DNA of 64,000 bases from Pseudomonas sp. H9 (GTDB lineage Bacteria; Pseudomonadota; Gammaproteobacteria; Pseudomonadales; Pseudomonadaceae): the NCBI RefSeq assembly GCF_004353925.1, contig NZ_SMOK01000010.1, positions 124,001-188,000 of the forward strand. The letters are read 5' to 3'. Each line of letters opens with the position of its first letter. Position 1 is the stretch's first letter. Below the pieces are notes generated by a model, which ran no database searches, was not told the DNA's origin, and saw only the letters and a program-made list of their open reading frames with translations. A program made the translations under genes and the position numbers. This document shows positions 19,791 through 29,359 of this stretch, piece after piece.

Positions 19791-21319
19791 ACGCTCCTGC
19801 TGGCAATACCGTATTTGCGCAGGCGCTGGCCAATAGCTGTGTGGGAAGTTTGCAGGCGCACGGCCAATTGCCGAGTCGAGGGATAGGTCGCATAGAACTT
19901 CTCCAGCAGGGACTTTTCGAAGCCCTGCACCGCCGCCTCCAGGCTGGTCACCTCTTGGGCATCGGCCTGACGACCGCTCAACGCCGTGCCCGCCAGTTCC
20001 AGGTCATCGCAATCGATCACCTCGCCTTCACTGATGGCGGCGGCGCGGAAGATCACGTTCTGCAACTGGCGCACGTTGCCCGACCAGCGATTGCCCAGCA
20101 ACAACGGATGGGTGGCCAGCGCCAGCCGGCAGGGTGAACGTTGGATTTGCGCGCAGGCCTGACGCAGAAAATGCTCGGCCAGCAAAAGGATGTCCTTGCC
20201 GCGCTCACGCAACGGCGGAACCATCACGTTGAGCACGTTGAGGCGGTAATAAAGGTCTTCGCGAAAGCTGCCGTCGAGCACCATGTTTTCCAGGTTGCGG
20301 TGGGTGGCACACAGCACCCGGACATTGACCCGCACCTCGCCGTCGCCGCCCACTCGGCGAAAACTACCGTCATTGAGAAATCGCAGGAGCTTGGCCTGCA
20401 GGTACGGCGACATCTCGCCCACCTCATCGAGAAACACCGTGCCGCCGTCGGCCAGTTCCAACAACCCGGGTTTACCCCCACGCTGGGCGCCGGTAAAGGC
20501 GCCGGCGGAGTAACCGAACAGTTCGCTCTCGGCCAGGCTCTCTGGCAACGCCGCGCAGTTAAGCGCCAGGAACGAAGCGTCGCGGCGGGCACTAAGAGCA
20601 TGACAGGCACGGGCGACCAGCTCTTTGCCGGTGCCGGTTTCCCCTTGAATCAGCAGCGGCGCTTCCAGGCTGGCAACTTTGTGCAGGCGCACCTTGAGTT
20701 CCTTGAGCGCCGGCGATTCACCCAAGATGGCATCCCCGCCTTCGGCATGCTCATGCAGCAGCGAGGCCAGACGCTCGCCAATGCGGCTGGGTGGATAGAG
20801 GGTCAACAGGCCACCGACCAGTGCATCGGTGCCGCCGCTGATCGGGGTGGCCTCCAACAACAGCGCCTGCCCCTGAAAACTCACTTCACACATCGGCAAG
20901 CGAAAGCCCTTGGCAATCAGCGTCTGCGCCAGGTCGGGCTCGCTGAACAATCTGGACAACGGCTCGCCTGCCGGTTCACGGCCCACCAGGCTGACCAGCG
21001 TCGGGTTGGCCAGCAGCACATGGCCGCCGGGGTCCACCGCCAGCACCGGGTCGCTCATCGCCGCCAACAGGGCTTCCAGTTGCAAACGCCGGCGTTGGCC
21101 AGGCAGGAAGTCAACCAGCTCTACCGCTTGCACACCGTCCACCCGCAGCAACGCATCGTGCAGTTCGTCCAGCACGCCTTGCGACAATGCCGGGGCGTCG
21201 ATGTAGACGTTGGGCGGGATCATTTCCACCGCGTCGAGGTTGAGATTACGCGCCCCCAGCAGGGCCAGGATTTCCTGGGTAATACCCACGCGGTCTATGA
21301 AGGTGACGTGGATTCGCAT
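19787..21319 (-). CDS. gcsR: TyrR-like sigma-54 enhancer-binding activator of glycine catabolism
   Basis: A 510-residue bacterial enhancer-binding protein, the probable activator of the gcv operon. Domains in order: an N-terminal ACT-like ligand domain (MRIHVTFIDRVGITQEILAL), a PAS segment (AAMSDPVLAVDPGGHVLLAN) and the AAA+ sigma-54 interaction domain. The AAA+ domain has Walker A GETGTGKELVAR, the sigma-54 loop GYSAGAFTGAQRGG and Walker B LADGGTVFLDEVGEM. A C-terminal helix-turn-helix follows (RQLAVRLQTSHTAIGQRLRKYGI). Domain plan and position next to gcvH match GcsR of P. aeruginosa. It follows the permease gene with an 83-base gap holding a strong hairpin. The stop codon is inside a REP unit. 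Confidence 0.9.
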   Translation of the reverse strand: MRIHVTFIDRVGITQEILALLGARNLNLDAVEMIPPNVYIDAPALSQGVLDELHDALLRVDGVQAVELVDFLPGQRRRLQLEALLAAMSDPVLAVDPGGHVLLANPTLVSLVGREPAGEPLSRLFSEPDLAQTLIAKGFRLPMCEVSFQGQALLLEATPISGGTDALVGGLLTLYPPSRIGERLASLLHEHAEGGDAILGESPALKELKVRLHKVASLEAPLLIQGETGTGKELVARACHALSARRDASFLALNCAALPESLAESELFGYSAGAFTGAQRGGKPGLLELADGGTVFLDEVGEMSPYLQAKLLRFLNDGSFRRVGGDGEVRVNVRVLCATHRNLENMVLDGSFREDLYYRLNVLNVMVPPLRERGKDILLLAEHFLRQACAQIQRSPCRLALATHPLLLGNRWSGNVRQLQNVIFRAAAISEGEVIDCDDLELAGTALSGRQADAQEVTSLEAAVQGFEKSLLEKFYATYPSTRQLAVRLQTSHTAIGQRLRKYGIASRSV

Positions 21320-21346
21320 CGCCGCTCTCTCCTTGTCAAAAGACGA

Positions 21347-21379
21347 CAGGGGGACGGCGCGCGCGGCACCGTCCCCCCT
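21347..21379 (-). terminator. Strong hairpin between permease and gcsR (attenuator)
   Basis: Perfect 11-base arms CAGGGGGACGG and CCGTCCCCCTG with an 11-base loop, between the permease stop and the gcsR start. On the minus strand it is followed by TCGTCTTTTG, a weak U tract, so partial termination that lets some gcsR transcription through is plausible. Confidence 0.55.
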
Positions 21380-21402
21380 GGGTTAGATCATCAACAGGGT
21401 TA

Positions 21403-22830
21403 TCAATCGGTCTTGAGTGTCAGTTGCACGTTCTCCAGCCTTTTCTGGCGGATGGAGCGGTACGACAGGCCCAGTACCACGAACCACAGCGGAACCAGGA
21501 ACAGTGCCTTGCGGGTGTCGTCTTCCAGGGCCAGCAACGCCAGGATGAAGGCGAAGAACACCAGGCAAACCCAGGCCATGGCGATACCGCCGGGCATTTT
21601 GTACTTCGAGGCGCGGTGCAGGCTGTCGCGCTTTTTGCGATAGGCCAGGTACGACAACAGGATCATCGACCAGACGAACATGAACAGAATCGCCGACACG
21701 GTGGTTATCAAGGTGAAGGCATCAAGCATGTTCGGCACCAGGTAGATGATCAGCGCACCGGCCAGCAGGCAAATGCAGGAAAAGATCAAACCATTGGACG
21801 GCACCGCACGCTTGGACAGCGCGCCGAACTTGCCCGGGGCATCGCCATCGACCGCCAGGCCGTAAAGCATGCGGCTGGTGGAGAACACACCGCTGTTGGC
21901 CGAAGACGCCGCTGAGGTGAGTACCACGAAGTTGATGATCCCTGCTGCGGCCGGCAAGCCCGCCAACACGAACAGCTCAACGAACGGGCTCTTGTTGGCT
22001 ACCACTTCGCGCCACGGCGTTACCGCCATGATGGCGATCAACGCAAGCACATAGAACACGATAATGCGCAGCGGAATGGAGTTGATGGCCCGTGGCAGGT
22101 TGCGTTCCGGGTTCTTGGTTTCGGCGGCCGTGGTGCCTACCAGCTCGATACCGACGAAGGCAAACACAGCAATCTGGAAACCGGCGAAGAAGCCCATTGC
22201 GCCGTGCGGGAACATGCCGCCGTCGTTCCACAGGTTTGCCAGCGAGGCGACGTTGCCGCTCGGCGATTGATACGCCGCCACCACCATGTACAGCCCGGTG
22301 CAGACCAAGGCACAGATGGCCACGATCTTGATCATGGCGAACCAGAATTCCAGTTCACCGAACATTTTTACCGTCACCAGATTGAGCGACAGCAACAGGC
22401 CCACACAACTGATAGCCGGCAACCATAAGGGAATATCCGGGAACCAGAACTGCGCATAGGCGGAAATGGCAATCACGTCGGCAATACCAGTGACAATCCA
22501 GCAGAACCAATAAGTCCAACCGGTAAAGAACCCGGCCCAAGGGCCAAGTAAGTCTGCCGAAAAGTCGATAAAAGATTTGTACTTGAGATTGGAGAGTAGT
22601 AACTCGCCCATTGCCCGCATGACAAAAAACAGCATAAAGCCAATGATCATGTAGACAAATATAATCGAGGGCCCAGCGAGACTGATGGTTTTGCCCGACC
22701 CCATGAACAGCCCGGTGCCGATTGCGCCACCAATGGCAATCAACTGAATATGGCGGTTGCTCAGATTACGTTTGAGTTCGTGCTCTTCACCATCCGGTGG
22801 ACAGTGACCGTGAGGCAAACTATTCATCAT
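21403..22830 (-). CDS. cycA: CycA-type amino-acid permease (glycine/D-alanine/D-serine)
   Basis: A 475-residue APC-superfamily (AAT family) proton symporter with about twelve membrane helices. The N-terminus HELKRNLSNRHIQLIAIGGA and the following IGTGLFMGSGKTISLAGPS are the family hallmark. The strong similarity to CycA suggests glycine, alanine or serine uptake. AAGGT lies before the tandem ATGATG start. A sigma-54 promoter and three GcsR-like sites upstream copy the layout at gcvH, which supports glycine as a substrate. It is transcribed toward gcsR. Confidence 0.88.
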   Translation of the reverse strand: MMNSLPHGHCPPDGEEHELKRNLSNRHIQLIAIGGAIGTGLFMGSGKTISLAGPSIIFVYMIIGFMLFFVMRAMGELLLSNLKYKSFIDFSADLLGPWAGFFTGWTYWFCWIVTGIADVIAISAYAQFWFPDIPLWLPAISCVGLLLSLNLVTVKMFGELEFWFAMIKIVAICALVCTGLYMVVAAYQSPSGNVASLANLWNDGGMFPHGAMGFFAGFQIAVFAFVGIELVGTTAAETKNPERNLPRAINSIPLRIIVFYVLALIAIMAVTPWREVVANKSPFVELFVLAGLPAAAGIINFVVLTSAASSANSGVFSTSRMLYGLAVDGDAPGKFGALSKRAVPSNGLIFSCICLLAGALIIYLVPNMLDAFTLITTVSAILFMFVWSMILLSYLAYRKKRDSLHRASKYKMPGGIAMAWVCLVFFAFILALLALEDDTRKALFLVPLWFVVLGLSYRSIRQKRLENVQLTLKTD

Positions 22831-22927
22831 CTTTTACCTTGCTAGTTTAATTGTTTTTATAACATCACAAGTTCAAACATCTAAACCGAACAAACAACCT
22901 GCTAATCCGGCCGAACGCAAGGAAAAG

Positions 22928-22943
22928 AGCAAGGACTATGCCA
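22928..22943 (-). promoter_or_regulatory. Sigma-54 (-24/-12) promoter of the permease
   Basis: Minus strand reads TGGCATAGTCCTTGCT with GG and GC spaced by ten bases, about 98 bases before the start codon. It matches the RpoN consensus at all invariant positions. Confidence 0.8.
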
Positions 22944-22996
22944 AGCAGTCAATACCGCTGAGACCGCTGTTTTACGCGGGCGTGCACGTTTTCGAG

Positions 22997-23014
22997 TGTA
23001 ATGAAGTCACTCCA
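22997..23014 (-). promoter_or_regulatory. GcsR-type enhancer site A (permease)
   Basis: 18-base site TGTAATG-AAGT-CACTCCA, 54 bases upstream of the -24 element. The left half TGTAATG is very close to the remembered P. aeruginosa half-site TGTAACG. Confidence 0.58.
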
Positions 23015-23079
23015 CTGTTATGGGGTAATCAAGGCGCAAAACTCCCTGTAAGCGACGCTAGCGCTGCCTCTCGCTGCAC

Positions 23080-23116
23080 TGGAATGATTTCGTTACGATG
23101 GAGCGCAATCAGTCCG
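23080..23116 (-). promoter_or_regulatory. GcsR-type enhancer sites B and C (permease)
   Basis: Two 18-base sites one base apart: TGGAATG-ATTT-CGTTACG (23080-23097) and TGGAGCG-CAAT-CAGTCCG (23099-23116). Spacing within the pair equals that at gcvH, and the distance from site A is 83 bases against 80 there. The REP element begins right after site C. Confidence 0.58.
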
Positions 23117-23184
23117 CTTTCGCGGGGCAAGCCCGCTCCCACAGAAGCAACACATCACCTGTGGGAGCGGGCTTGCCCCGCGAT
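23117..23184. repeat. REP pair, reversed arrangement
   Basis: CGCGGGGCAAGCCCGCTCCC, about 18 bases, then GGGAGCGGGCTTGCCCCGCG: the two units face the opposite way from the other pairs in the window. It ends just before the GMC dehydrogenase stop. Confidence 0.88.
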
Positions 23185-23186
23185 CA

Positions 23187-24872
23187 CTACCGCATAGCCC
23201 GCACTGGAGCCCGACTGCGCTGTTGTTCTTGCCAATCCCCCACCATGCCGACCGGTACATCGGCCGGCGCCAGCGGCTCACGCCCGCGTACCAGATCTGC
23301 CGCCCGCTCGGCCAGCATGATGGTCGGCGCATTGAGGTTGCCGTTCGGCTCGGTAGGGAACACCGACGAGTCGATCACCCGCAACCCTTGCAGGCCACGC
23401 ACCCGCAGCGCGGAATCGACCACCGCCATGTCGTCCTCGCCCATGCGGCAAGAGCCACAGGGGTGCATGGTGCTTTCCATGTTGGCGCGCACAAAAGCGT
23501 CGATCTCGGCGTCGGTCTGCACCTGCGGTCCTGGCGCCAGCTCCTCACCACGGAAACGGTCCATGGCCGGCTGCGCGAGAATTTCCCGGGTCAGGCGCAC
23601 ACAACGACGGAAGCCTTCACGGTCTTCTTCGCTCTCCAGGTAGTTGAAGCGAATTTGCGGATGCTGATAGGGGTCGGCCGACAGCGCCCGCACATAGCCC
23701 CGGCTCTTGGGTTTGTTCGGTCCGGTCAGCACCATGAAACCATGGCCTTTGAACGGTTTGTCGCCGTCATAACGCATGGCCGCTGGCAGGAAGTGAAACT
23801 GGATGTCTGGCCAGCGCAGGCCCTTGGCCGAACGGATGAAGCCGCCCGCTTCGAAATGGTTACTGGCCCCCAGGCCGTCTTTGAACAGCAGCCAGCGCAA
23901 GCCAATCATGGCCTTGCCGAACAGGCTCATTTTGCCGTTGAGGGTAACCGGCTCTTTGCAGGCGTACTGGATGTAGATTTCCGAGTGGTCCTGCAGGTTC
24001 TCACCGACGCCCGGCAGGTGGTGACGCACTTCGATACCGGCTTGTTTCAGCACCTCTTGCGGGCCGATCCCCGAGCGCTGCAACAGGTGCGGCGAACCGA
24101 TCGGGCCCGAAGACACCAGCACCTCGCGGTTGCAGTAGACCTTATGGGTTTGCCCGCCTTCATCGTACTCAACACCCACCGCACGTTTGCCGTCGAGCAG
24201 GATGCGCCGGGTCATGGCATGGGTGACCACGGTCAGGTTCGGACGCTCCATGGCCGGGCGCAGGTAGGCATTGGCGGTGGACCAACGCACGCCATCCTTG
24301 ACCGTCATGTGCATGGCCCCAAAGCCTTCCTGCATGTAGCCGTTGCAGTCGTCGGTCTTGATGTAACCGGCTTCAGCGCCCGCCTCCACCCAGGCACCGT
24401 ACAGCGGGTTCTGCATGTTGTTGCCGTTGTTGGTGGCCAGCGGGCCGGCGCCGCCGCGGTAGTCATCGCCGCCGAACTTATAGCCTTCGGCGCGTTTGAA
24501 ATACGGCAGGCAATGCCGGTAGCCCCAGTTCTTCGCGCCCAGGCTTTCCCACTCATCAAAGTCGCAGGCATGGCCACGGATGTACACCAGGCCATTGATC
24601 GACGACGACCCGCCGAGCACCTTGCCCCGCGGGCAGTGCAAGCGCCGGCCATCGAGGTGCGGCTCGGCATCGGTCTCGTAGCGCCAGTTGTACTTTTTTG
24701 TGTTCATCGGCAATGAGAAGGCGCTGGGCATCTGGATCAGCACGCTGCGGTCGCTGCCGCCAAATTCCAACACCAGCACCGAAGTGCCCGCGTCTTCGGT
24801 GAGCCGGCTGGCCAGCACACAGCCCGCAGAACCTGCACCGATGATGATGTAGTCGTAACGTTTATTGTTCAT
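23187..24872 (-). CDS. GMC-family FAD alcohol dehydrogenase (choline dehydrogenase-like)
   Basis: A 561-residue flavoenzyme that oxidises an alcohol to an aldehyde. The Rossmann FAD motif is [19 protein letters not shown] at the N-terminus. GMC signatures are [21 protein letters not shown] and [18 protein letters not shown], and the C-terminal catalytic region has [19 protein letters not shown] with [19 protein letters not shown]. The family resembles BetA, but no betaine genes are adjacent. The ATG at 24872 (AGGA eight bases upstream) is preferred over the open frame to 24920. It follows the NCS1 transporter by four bases, so it belongs to the ureohydrolase-aldehyde dehydrogenase operon and probably feeds the dehydrogenase with an aldehyde. 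Confidence 0.86.
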   Translation of the reverse strand: MNNKRYDYIIIGAGSAGCVLASRLTEDAGTSVLVLEFGGSDRSVLIQMPSAFSLPMNTKKYNWRYETDAEPHLDGRRLHCPRGKVLGGSSSINGLVYIRGHACDFDEWESLGAKNWGYRHCLPYFKRAEGYKFGGDDYRGGAGPLATNNGNNMQNPLYGAWVEAGAEAGYIKTDDCNGYMQEGFGAMHMTVKDGVRWSTANAYLRPAMERPNLTVVTHAMTRRILLDGKRAVGVEYDEGGQTHKVYCNREVLVSSGPIGSPHLLQRSGIGPQEVLKQAGIEVRHHLPGVGENLQDHSEIYIQYACKEPVTLNGKMSLFGKAMIGLRWLLFKDGLGASNHFEAGGFIRSAKGLRWPDIQFHFLPAAMRYDGDKPFKGHGFMVLTGPNKPKSRGYVRALSADPYQHPQIRFNYLESEEDREGFRRCVRLTREILAQPAMDRFRGEELAPGPQVQTDAEIDAFVRANMESTMHPCGSCRMGEDDMAVVDSALRVRGLQGLRVIDSSVFPTEPNGNLNAPTIMLAERAADLVRGREPLAPADVPVGMVGDWQEQQRSRAPVRAMR

Positions 24873-24876
24873 TGTT

Positions 24877-26346
24877 CTAGTCCTTTGCGCCGAGGCCCGC
24901 GGCCTCGATGTTGCGTTCATTGCCCTTGGGGTAGCTGCCCCAGCCCGGGCGTGTTGCCAGCAGTCGGGTCAAGCCGTAGTGCACCAACCCTGCCAGCAGG
25001 CACGACGGCAGCGATGCGCTGGCGAAGGTGAAGAAGTTGGTATGGGCCAGCGTCTGCGGGTTGAACACCACCACGTAGATGGCAAAGCCCGCCACCAGGG
25101 CCAGCAGTGCAATCGGGTTGAAGCCCTTGTAGAAGCGCACCGGCGACGTTTCTGGCGCGGCATACAGATGGCGCAGGTTCAGGCGTTGCCGACGCAGGAA
25201 GAAGTAATCGGCGATGCCGATACCGGCCAGGGCGCTGTTGAGGGCCGACGTCCACACCAGGAAGATGAAGAAGCCGTCGTAGATCCCCGGAAAGCACAGC
25301 ACGATCACCACCGGGATCACGCAGAACAGGCCGATCAGCACGCCCCAACCCAGGCTGCGCAAGCGCTCCCCGGCCATCTGGCGCAGGCCGATCACTGCGG
25401 TGTAGAGGATATTGACCATGCCGGTGAGGTTGGCCAGCGCCAGGAAGCTCAGCGCGATCACCCCAAAGGTCATGCCGCCAGCCAGGCGCATCCAGGCCGT
25501 CGGGTCACTGCTGCCCAGGGTCGAGGCAGCAAACAGACTGACTGTCTCACCCAGTGACGCAGCACCGAAAATACCCACCAGGTTGGGCCAGAACGCCGTA
25601 CGCTGGTTGCTGCACAAGCGCGACAGGTTGCCGATGTAGGGCCACCAGGAGAAGCCTGCAGCGATGTTGATCTCCACTGCGATCATGAAGTTGACGCGCT
25701 GGTCGCCGAACGGTGGTTGCAGCGGCGGCATGGCCAGCAGTTGCGCGAGGCTGTGACGCTGGAAGATGAAGTACATCAACGCCAGCATGACCAGGATCAG
25801 GCTGGGTGCGATCAATGCACTCAGGCGCCGGATCATGTCGGGGCCGCGCATGGCCACCAACGCCGCCAGCACAATGGCCAACAAGGCACCCGCCGTCACC
25901 AACCAGCCATCGCCGTCCGGCTCACTGTGCTGCACCAGGGTTTCCAGGTTGTCCAGCGCCCGCCCGCACATCAACCCGAGCACCGCCAGCCAGCCCATGG
26001 TCAACACCACCACAGAAAGGATGTAGACCAGCCGGCTGCCGTTGTGGCCGAACATGCTGCGCAGGAAGGTGAACTGCTCGACGCCGTATTTGCCGCACGG
26101 CAAGCACGTCGAACAGGCGGCGAGAATCACCCCGATGATGTTACCGATGACAATCGCGGCAATGCCTTGCATCGGCCCGACAAACAGCGCGGTCGCGCCA
26201 CCGATCAGGAACACCCAGGTGGCCACGGCCAACGCCGAGTTGGCATAGGCGTAGCCCCAGAAGCCCCAAACCCGCTCACTGGGCAGCAACGGCGTGTCGC
26301 CCCGCTCGGCGCTCAGGCGAAACTCTTGCTCTCGGGACGGGTTCAT
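24877..26346 (-). CDS. NCS1-family transporter (cytosine/purine/thiamine-type permease)
   Basis: A 489-residue membrane transporter with about twelve helices. The N-terminus [20 protein letters not shown] and the motif [25 protein letters not shown] are typical of NCS1 permeases, and [24 protein letters not shown] lies in the last third. NCS1 members import nucleobases, hydantoins, thiamine and similar small polar compounds. Here the operon suggests a guanidino or amino-alcohol compound, but this is inference. Its ATG overlaps the stop of the upstream microprotein by four bases (ATGA). Confidence 0.85.
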   Translation of the reverse strand: MNPSREQEFRLSAERGDTPLLPSERVWGFWGYAYANSALAVATWVFLIGGATALFVGPMQGIAAIVIGNIIGVILAACSTCLPCGKYGVEQFTFLRSMFGHNGSRLVYILSVVVLTMGWLAVLGLMCGRALDNLETLVQHSEPDGDGWLVTAGALLAIVLAALVAMRGPDMIRRLSALIAPSLILVMLALMYFIFQRHSLAQLLAMPPLQPPFGDQRVNFMIAVEINIAAGFSWWPYIGNLSRLCSNQRTAFWPNLVGIFGAASLGETVSLFAASTLGSSDPTAWMRLAGGMTFGVIALSFLALANLTGMVNILYTAVIGLRQMAGERLRSLGWGVLIGLFCVIPVVIVLCFPGIYDGFFIFLVWTSALNSALAGIGIADYFFLRRQRLNLRHLYAAPETSPVRFYKGFNPIALLALVAGFAIYVVVFNPQTLAHTNFFTFASASLPSCLLAGLVHYGLTRLLATRPGWGSYPKGNERNIEAAGLGAKD

Positions 26347-26522
26347 GGCTGGCCTCCGAGCAGTAAGGCCCCAGCGACCATTACCGTCGTCAGCAGCAAC
26401 AGGGCAATACAGTCAACAACGTTCAGAGCACCCTGCCAGTCCCCTCGCCTTTCCAGTTCTTCATAGGCGCGCAGGCGCCGTTCCAGATCTTGCGCACGCT
26501 CTGCATCCACTTGGCTGTTCAT
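26343..26522 (-). CDS. Single-helix microprotein coupled to the NCS1 transporter
   Basis: 59 residues: a charged helical N-terminal half (AERAQDLERRLRAYEELERR) and one C-terminal membrane helix (VVDCIALLLLTTVMVAGALLLG). GAGGTG lies eight bases before the ATG at 26522; an ATG six bases earlier is too close to it. Its stop overlaps the transporter start, so the two are probably translated together. I do not recognise a family. A small accessory subunit of the transporter is a reasonable guess. Confidence 0.65.
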   Translation of the reverse strand: MNSQVDAERAQDLERRLRAYEELERRGDWQGALNVVDCIALLLLTTVMVAGALLLGGQP

Positions 26523-26618
26523 GGGCATCACCTCGATAGGTTCTTGTTCTTGAAATACGATGCATCCACTCACCTGCGCCGCTCGCCAACCGTCAGCGGC
26601 GCAGGTGCACCCTGATCC

Positions 26619-28127
26619 TCAGGGCAAGGTGATCCAGACCGCCTTGGTCTCCAGCAGAAACTCCAGTTGTTCGGCACCCAGGTCCTTGCCGTAGCCCGAC
26701 TGTTTGTAGCCGCCGAATGGCATCGCCGGGTCGAGGGTGCTGTGGGCGTTGACGTACACCGTGCCGGCGCGCAGGCGCGGGATCAGCCCATGAACCTTGC
26801 CCAGGTCGTTGGAGTAGATCGCCGCCGCCAGGCCGAACGCCGAGTCATTGGCCAGCGCTTCGGCCTGCGCCTGGGTGTCGAACGCTTGCGTCACCAGCAC
26901 CGGGCCGAAAATCTCTTCGCGGACGATGCGCATGCTGTTGTCGCAGTCAGCGAAGATCGTCGGTTGCACGTAGAAGCCCGACCCTTCGACCGGCTCGCCA
27001 CCGTAGTACAGCCGTGCGCCTTCGGCCTTGCCAAGCGCGATGTACTCCAGCACCCGTTGCTGTTGCTGACGCGACACCATGGGGCTTATGAAGCAGTCCG
27101 GATCCAGGCCCGGGGCGATTTTCAGCGTTGCCGTGTAACGCGCCAGGGCTTCCAGGAACTGCGGGTAGACGCTGCGCTGGACGTATGCGCGGGTACCGGC
27201 ATCGCACACCTGCCCCGAGTTGAAGAACACACCGTTGGCTACGGCAATCGCTGCCGCCTCGATGTCGGCATCGGCGAACACGATCACCGGCGACTTGCCG
27301 CCCAGCTCCAGGGTCAGGCGCTTCATCTGGTCCATGGCCGACTTACCCACTGAGCATCCCACAGGCGTGGAGCCGGTGAAACTCAGCTTGTCGATCCCCG
27401 GATGACTGGACATCGCCGTGCCCACTACGCTGCCGCGCCCGGTGACGATGTTCAGCACGCCGTCGGGAATGCCCGCCTCTTGCACCAGTTCGGCGAAGCG
27501 CAAGGCAGACAGTGAGGTCAGTTCCGCTGGCTTTACCACCACAGTACAGCCAGTGGCCAACGCCGCGCCGAGCTTCCAGGCCATGGTTTGCAGCGGGAAG
27601 TTCCACGGCACGATCGCCCCGACCACGCCGACCGCCTCTTTGCGGGTATAGGCCAGGTAGTTACCCGGCAACGATGGCTCCACCGTGCGGCCGTGAATCT
27701 TAGTGGCCCAGCCGGCGAAGTACCGCAGGGTATCGACCGTGCCTTGAATGTCCACGGCGCGGGCCTGGGCAACCGACTTGCCCATGTCGATCGATTCGAT
27801 TTCGGCCAGCTCTTGGGCGTTGGCGTCGACCAGGTCGGCCAGGCGGTGAATCAGGCGTTCACGTTCCAACGGTTTGAGCTGGCTCCACGGGCCACCGTCG
27901 AACTGCGCACGGGCAGCCTGCACGGCGCGGTCCAGGTCGGCGGCGGTGCCCATCGGGATGCGCGTCAGCACGCTCTCGGTGGAAGGCTCGATCACCTCGG
28001 CGCTGGCGCCATCGCTGGCCTCAAGCCAAACGCCGCCAATGAACATGCGTTGCGCCTTGGAGAGGAAACGTTGGGTGGCTTCGGATACACCCCAAGCCTG
28101 CAGGTAGGTTTTTACCTTGTTGTCCAC
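26619..28127 (-). CDS. NAD(P)-dependent aldehyde dehydrogenase
   Basis: A 502-residue ALDH-superfamily enzyme. The catalytic cysteine is in VFFNSGQVCDAGTRAYVQ, the general-base glutamate in LTLELGGKSPVIVFADAD, and the cofactor loop in KLSFTGSTPVGCSVG. The end is PFGGYKQSGYGKDLGAEQLE. Translation starts at GTG 28127 with GGAGA nine bases upstream. It lies 14 bases after the ureohydrolase gene. Together with the GMC dehydrogenase it could carry an alcohol through the aldehyde to an acid. Relatives act on 4-guanidinobutyraldehyde, aminobutyraldehyde or betaine aldehyde; which substrate applies here is not decided by sequence. Confidence 0.88.
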   Translation of the reverse strand: MDNKVKTYLQAWGVSEATQRFLSKAQRMFIGGVWLEASDGASAEVIEPSTESVLTRIPMGTAADLDRAVQAARAQFDGGPWSQLKPLERERLIHRLADLVDANAQELAEIESIDMGKSVAQARAVDIQGTVDTLRYFAGWATKIHGRTVEPSLPGNYLAYTRKEAVGVVGAIVPWNFPLQTMAWKLGAALATGCTVVVKPAELTSLSALRFAELVQEAGIPDGVLNIVTGRGSVVGTAMSSHPGIDKLSFTGSTPVGCSVGKSAMDQMKRLTLELGGKSPVIVFADADIEAAAIAVANGVFFNSGQVCDAGTRAYVQRSVYPQFLEALARYTATLKIAPGLDPDCFISPMVSRQQQQRVLEYIALGKAEGARLYYGGEPVEGSGFYVQPTIFADCDNSMRIVREEIFGPVLVTQAFDTQAQAEALANDSAFGLAAAIYSNDLGKVHGLIPRLRAGTVYVNAHSTLDPAMPFGGYKQSGYGKDLGAEQLEFLLETKAVWITLP

Positions 28128-28142
28128 GGAAGGTTCTCCAGA

Positions 28143-29114
28143 TCAGCGCGCACGGGCGCGGGCATGGAAGATGAAACCAATGCTGTTCATCAGCAGTTGC
28201 GCGGCCAGGATCGAAGTGACACCGGCAGGGTCGTAGGCCGGGGCCACTTCCACCAGGTCCATGCCGACGATGCGGCCCTGACTGCGCTTGGCCAGGGCCT
28301 GGATGATTTCCAGCACTTCGTAATACTGGAAGCCACCGTGGCTCGGGGTGCCGGTGCCGGGAGCGATGGAGGGGTCGAAGCCGTCGATATCGATGGTGAT
28401 GTAGTAGTCGCGGCCTTCCGGGATTTTCGCCAGCACACCTTCACAGCCCAGGCGGCGTACGTCACGAACCGAGAGAATCTGCGAACCCGCTTCGCGGGCG
28501 GCATCGTAGTCGTCGCGGTTGGACGACGACACGTTGCGAATACCCATCTGGGTCATGCCAACGATGTGGTCGAGTTCCGAGGCACGGCGCAGCGGGCTAC
28601 CGTGGCCATAACGGACGCCGTGGCGTTCATCGACGAAGTCCAGGTGTGCGTCGAAATGCACGATATGGATCGGGCCACGGCCTTCGAAGGCCTTGATCAC
28701 CGGCGCATGGATCGAGTGGTCACCACCGAGCACCACCGGCATGGCACCGGCCGCGAGGATCTGGCGCACGGCAAACTCGATATTGGCGTTACTGCTGGCC
28801 TGGTCGGTGTGGACGATGTCGGCATCACCGACGTCCACCATGCGCAACTGGTCTTCGGTCAGGTAGGTGACGTCATCTTCGAAGTCGTAAGCGCCGGAAT
28901 GACCGAAAGAGAACAGCGTCGATGCCTCACGAATGCCACGTGGCCCGAAACGGGCACCGGAGCGCCATTGGGTGCCCATGTCGTTGGGGGCACCGAGAAT
29001 CGCCACGTCGGCGTCGATTGCATTCCAATCGGTGCAGATCGGCGACTTGGCGAAGGTGCAATGGCCCACGAAGGGTAGGTTCAAGCGGCCGGATTCATAA
29101 CCGTGCTTAGCCAT
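28143..29114 (-). CDS. Ureohydrolase (agmatinase / guanidinobutyrase family)
   Basis: A 323-residue binuclear-manganese hydrolase that removes urea from a guanidino compound. Metal ligands are visible in VVLGGDHSIHAP, IVHFDAHLDFVDE and YITIDIDGFDPSIAPGTGTPSHGG; the last is a family signature. Agmatinase, guanidinobutyrase and guanidinopropionase cannot be told apart by eye. The ATG at 29114 (GGAG upstream) gives the usual length; the frame open to 29276 is noncoding. It is the first gene of the operon, divergent from a LysR regulator. The aldehyde dehydrogenase downstream makes guanidino-acid degradation more likely than simple agmatine use. Confidence 0.88.
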   Translation of the reverse strand: MAKHGYESGRLNLPFVGHCTFAKSPICTDWNAIDADVAILGAPNDMGTQWRSGARFGPRGIREASTLFSFGHSGAYDFEDDVTYLTEDQLRMVDVGDADIVHTDQASSNANIEFAVRQILAAGAMPVVLGGDHSIHAPVIKAFEGRGPIHIVHFDAHLDFVDERHGVRYGHGSPLRRASELDHIVGMTQMGIRNVSSSNRDDYDAAREAGSQILSVRDVRRLGCEGVLAKIPEGRDYYITIDIDGFDPSIAPGTGTPSHGGFQYYEVLEIIQALAKRSQGRIVGMDLVEVAPAYDPAGVTSILAAQLLMNSIGFIFHARARAR

Positions 29115-29359
29115 GTTCGAGTTTCTCCAATTATTGTTCTGGTCAGGAGACGGGGCGACTGCTCGACCACCGTTGAAACCACTATGGCTGCAGTCCAACA
29201 CGGGAAAAATGCGCAAGTGCAGATGCATACATCGCCGAGGCCGAAGTATTCGCCTGAGTGCCTCTGAACACGGCAACGCCAGCGCCGATGCCGGGATTTT
29301 TTTGAATCGCCAAGGATTGCGGACGCCACACGCACGTGGTTAGCTTGAGAAAAAAACAC

